Origin: Georgenia wutianyii
GTDB lineage: Bacteria; Actinomycetota; Actinomycetes; Actinomycetales; Actinomycetaceae
NCBI RefSeq assembly: GCF_006349365.1
Contig: NZ_CP040899.1
Location: 2,542,001-2,606,000, forward strand
Direction of reading: 5' to 3'
Length of the DNA: 64,000 nt
Position numbers and translations under genes: made by a program
Notes under the pieces: model-generated
What the model saw: only the letters and a program-made list of their open reading frames with translations
What the model was told of the DNA's origin: nothing
Databases searched by the model: none
Shown: one piece after another, positions 62,712 to 64,000 of the stretch
How the letters are laid out: each line of letters begins with the position of its first letter
How positions within the stretch are numbered: position 1 is the stretch's first letter

Positions 62712-63908
62712 GTGAGCCGCCGGTTCACCCATCCCGCCTACGCCCTGCTCGCGGGGCAGGTGGTCACCGCGGGCGTCGCCTTCGCCATCAACTTCCTCTC
62801 CTCGAGCGTGATGCCGCCGGACCAGCGCGGCACCCTGGCCTTCTTCATCCAGCTGTCCTACATCGCGACCACTCTCGGGCTCCTGGGCGTCGAGCGGCCC
62901 TACGTGGCCGAACGGACGGGGGTCTCCTTCCCCACCGCCGTGAGGGAGCTCGGCCGGCTGACGAGGTCGGTGTGGGTCGGGGCCGCGCTCCTGGTGGTCG
63001 CCGCCTTCGTCACCGGGTGGGTCTCGGGCTGGTTCCTGGCACTCCTGCTCGCGATGTCGGCCACCTACGTCGTCTCCAACGCCGCTGTGCGCAGGGTCCG
63101 GATCGCCTACGTCGTCAGCCGTGACCGCCGGACCTTCGTCACGAACACCATCGCGGTGCAGTGCGGGCTGCTCGGGCTGGGGGTCGTGCTCTACCTCCTC
63201 GACGTGAGCTCGCCGGCCGCCTGGCTGGGCGCCTACGCCCTGAGCAGCGCCGCGGCGATGGTGACGAGCGCCCGCGCACGCCGTCGGTCGCGCGAGGAGC
63301 ACGTGTCCACGAGCCAGCTGGCGCGTGTCCGGCGCGAGGGGCTCAGGCTCATCCCCGCCTCGCTGGGCAACACCGCGCTCCTCCGCTCGGACCGTCTGAT
63401 GATGCCTTTCCTCTCGTCGGCTGCGGAGCTGGGCATCTACGTCACCGTCGCGACGGTGATGGAGGTCGGTGCCTGGCCGATCCAGCAGTGGGTGGACGCC
63501 TCCCTGGGGCGGCTGCGCTCACGCGCCGCCGGCAGCAACCGAGGCCTCGTCATCAAGCTCTTCCTCGGGGTGGTGAGCCTCACCGTCGTCATCGGCGTGC
63601 TCGCCTACTTCGCGATCAGTCTGCTCCTGCCCGAGGAGTACCACCGGTCGCTGGAGCTCATCCCGATCCTCGGCGCGGGCACCGTCGTCTACGCGATGAC
63701 GCGCCTCCAGCACGGCTGGCTGATCGCCGAGGGCCGTCCAGGCCTCGTGTCCGTCGCCGAGACGGTCGGGCTCGTGGCCTCCGCCGTCCTCTACGTCGGG
63801 CTCATCCCGCCCTTCGGGGCGATGGGTGCGGCGATCGGCTCCGGCATCGGGCACTGCATCCTGTTCGGCACGACCTGGGCGCTGCGGCGCCGCGCCAACA
63901 GGGCGTAG
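62712..63908 (+). CDS. Wzx-like polysaccharide flippase
   Basis: This 398-residue membrane protein with about 12 helices belongs to the MOP/oligosaccharide flippase family. FINFLSSSVMPPDQRGTLAF-like text (INFLSSSVMPPDQRGTLAFF) opens it and LRSDRLMMPFLSSAAELGIY is a family landmark. It would move the lipid-linked glycan across the membrane. The GTG at 62712 is my choice; a GTG at 62700 is equally possible and neither has a good ribosome site. Confidence 0.82.
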   Translation: MSRRFTHPAYALLAGQVVTAGVAFAINFLSSSVMPPDQRGTLAFFIQLSYIATTLGLLGVERPYVAERTGVSFPTAVRELGRLTRSVWVGAALLVVAAFVTGWVSGWFLALLLAMSATYVVSNAAVRRVRIAYVVSRDRRTFVTNTIAVQCGLLGLGVVLYLLDVSSPAAWLGAYALSSAAAMVTSARARRRSREEHVSTSQLARVRREGLRLIPASLGNTALLRSDRLMMPFLSSAAELGIYVTVATVMEVGAWPIQQWVDASLGRLRSRAAGSNRGLVIKLFLGVVSLTVVIGVLAYFAISLLLPEEYHRSLELIPILGAGTVVYAMTRLQHGWLIAEGRPGLVSVAETVGLVASAVLYVGLIPPFGAMGAAIGSGIGHCILFGTTWALRRRANRA

Positions 63909-63987
63909 GTGCGGGGGCTGGCGGCGACCAGCCCTCGACCGTTCGGCGGCCGGCCGCCTGGAAGTGATGTGGGAGGATGACCCGGGC

Positions 63988-64000
63988 ATGACCAATGGAC
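63988..64000 (+). CDS. Start of next gene, cut by window edge
   Basis: An ATG at 63988 follows GGGAGGATGA and reads MTNG before the edge. Only four codons are visible, so nothing can be said of its product. Confidence 0.35.

Noticed and set aside
1..64000. tRNA genes, CRISPR arrays, insertion sequences, integrases
   Set aside because: No tRNA T-loop/anticodon pattern, no regularly spaced direct repeats with spacers and no transposase or integrase motif was found on reading both strands.

Overview
The window is very GC-rich, densely coded DNA from an actinomycete. The evidence is the pervasive G/C third positions, many GTG starts and some TTG starts, an LPXTG-anchored surface protein, a mycothiol-type DinB protein, an ECF41-type sigma factor, and leaderless-looking promoters. 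The gene content would fit a soil or plant-associated member of the Micrococcales (Cellulomonas/Georgenia-like), but genus cannot be fixed from this sequence. I see no tRNA, rRNA, CRISPR array, integrase, transposase or phage gene.

Layout. 0-3.1 kb: a DHA2-type efflux pump divergent from its TetR regulator across a perfect palindrome, then a carbon-nitrogen hydrolase. 3.2-13.6 kb: a carbohydrate locus made of a LacI repressor, an FAD oxidoreductase, an ABC sugar importer and an LPXTG-anchored DUF4127 protein on the minus strand, divergent from a large secreted beta-propeller glycosidase-like protein; two copies of a nested-hairpin repeat sit at its two outer borders. 14.1-18.1 kb: a ChvE/MmsAB-type sugar importer. 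18.3-26 kb: DUF4342, gltX, a MarR regulator divergent from an O-methyltransferase and a DUF1304 protein, an LLM flavin enzyme, an MFS pump with DinB, and a RibD-like reductase. 26.2-29.6 kb: a SOD-like lipoprotein and the MetNIQ methionine importer.

30-33.6 kb: a patatin-like lipase and a LuxR-type regulator in DNA of visibly different composition. 33.7-36.3 kb: an FtsX-type ABC exporter with a TetR regulator and four TGTC boxes spaced 11 bp apart. 36.3-43.2 kb: DapC-like aminotransferase, a frameshifted fragment, a SHOCT protein, a HAD phosphatase, a VOC protein-glycerate kinase-GntP permease operon and a zinc alcohol dehydrogenase. 43.5-46.2 kb: small and membrane proteins and a TetR/CPBP-like pair. 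46.2-48.4 kb: an NAD(P)/FAD oxidoreductase with an ECF41 sigma factor. 48.5-51.4 kb: a secreted repeat protein, a 48-residue ORF and a MalY-like lyase.

From 51.4 kb to the right edge lies a surface-polysaccharide or glycoconjugate cluster. On the minus strand are a nucleotide-sugar dehydrogenase and a translationally coupled QueC-like ATP pyrophosphatase. On the plus strand are a Wzy/O-antigen-ligase-like protein, a FlaA1/PglF-type dehydratase, a PglE-type aminotransferase, a phosphoglycosyl transferase fused to a GNAT acetyltransferase, an ATP-grasp ligase, a CapK-like adenylating enzyme, a GT4 glycosyltransferase and a Wzx-like flippase. Read together, the dehydratase, aminotransferase and transferase-GNAT fusion suggest synthesis of a bacillosamine-like N-acylated amino sugar and its loading on a lipid carrier. 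The ATP-grasp and CapK-like genes suggest further amide decoration. This cluster is the most promising candidate for new chemistry.
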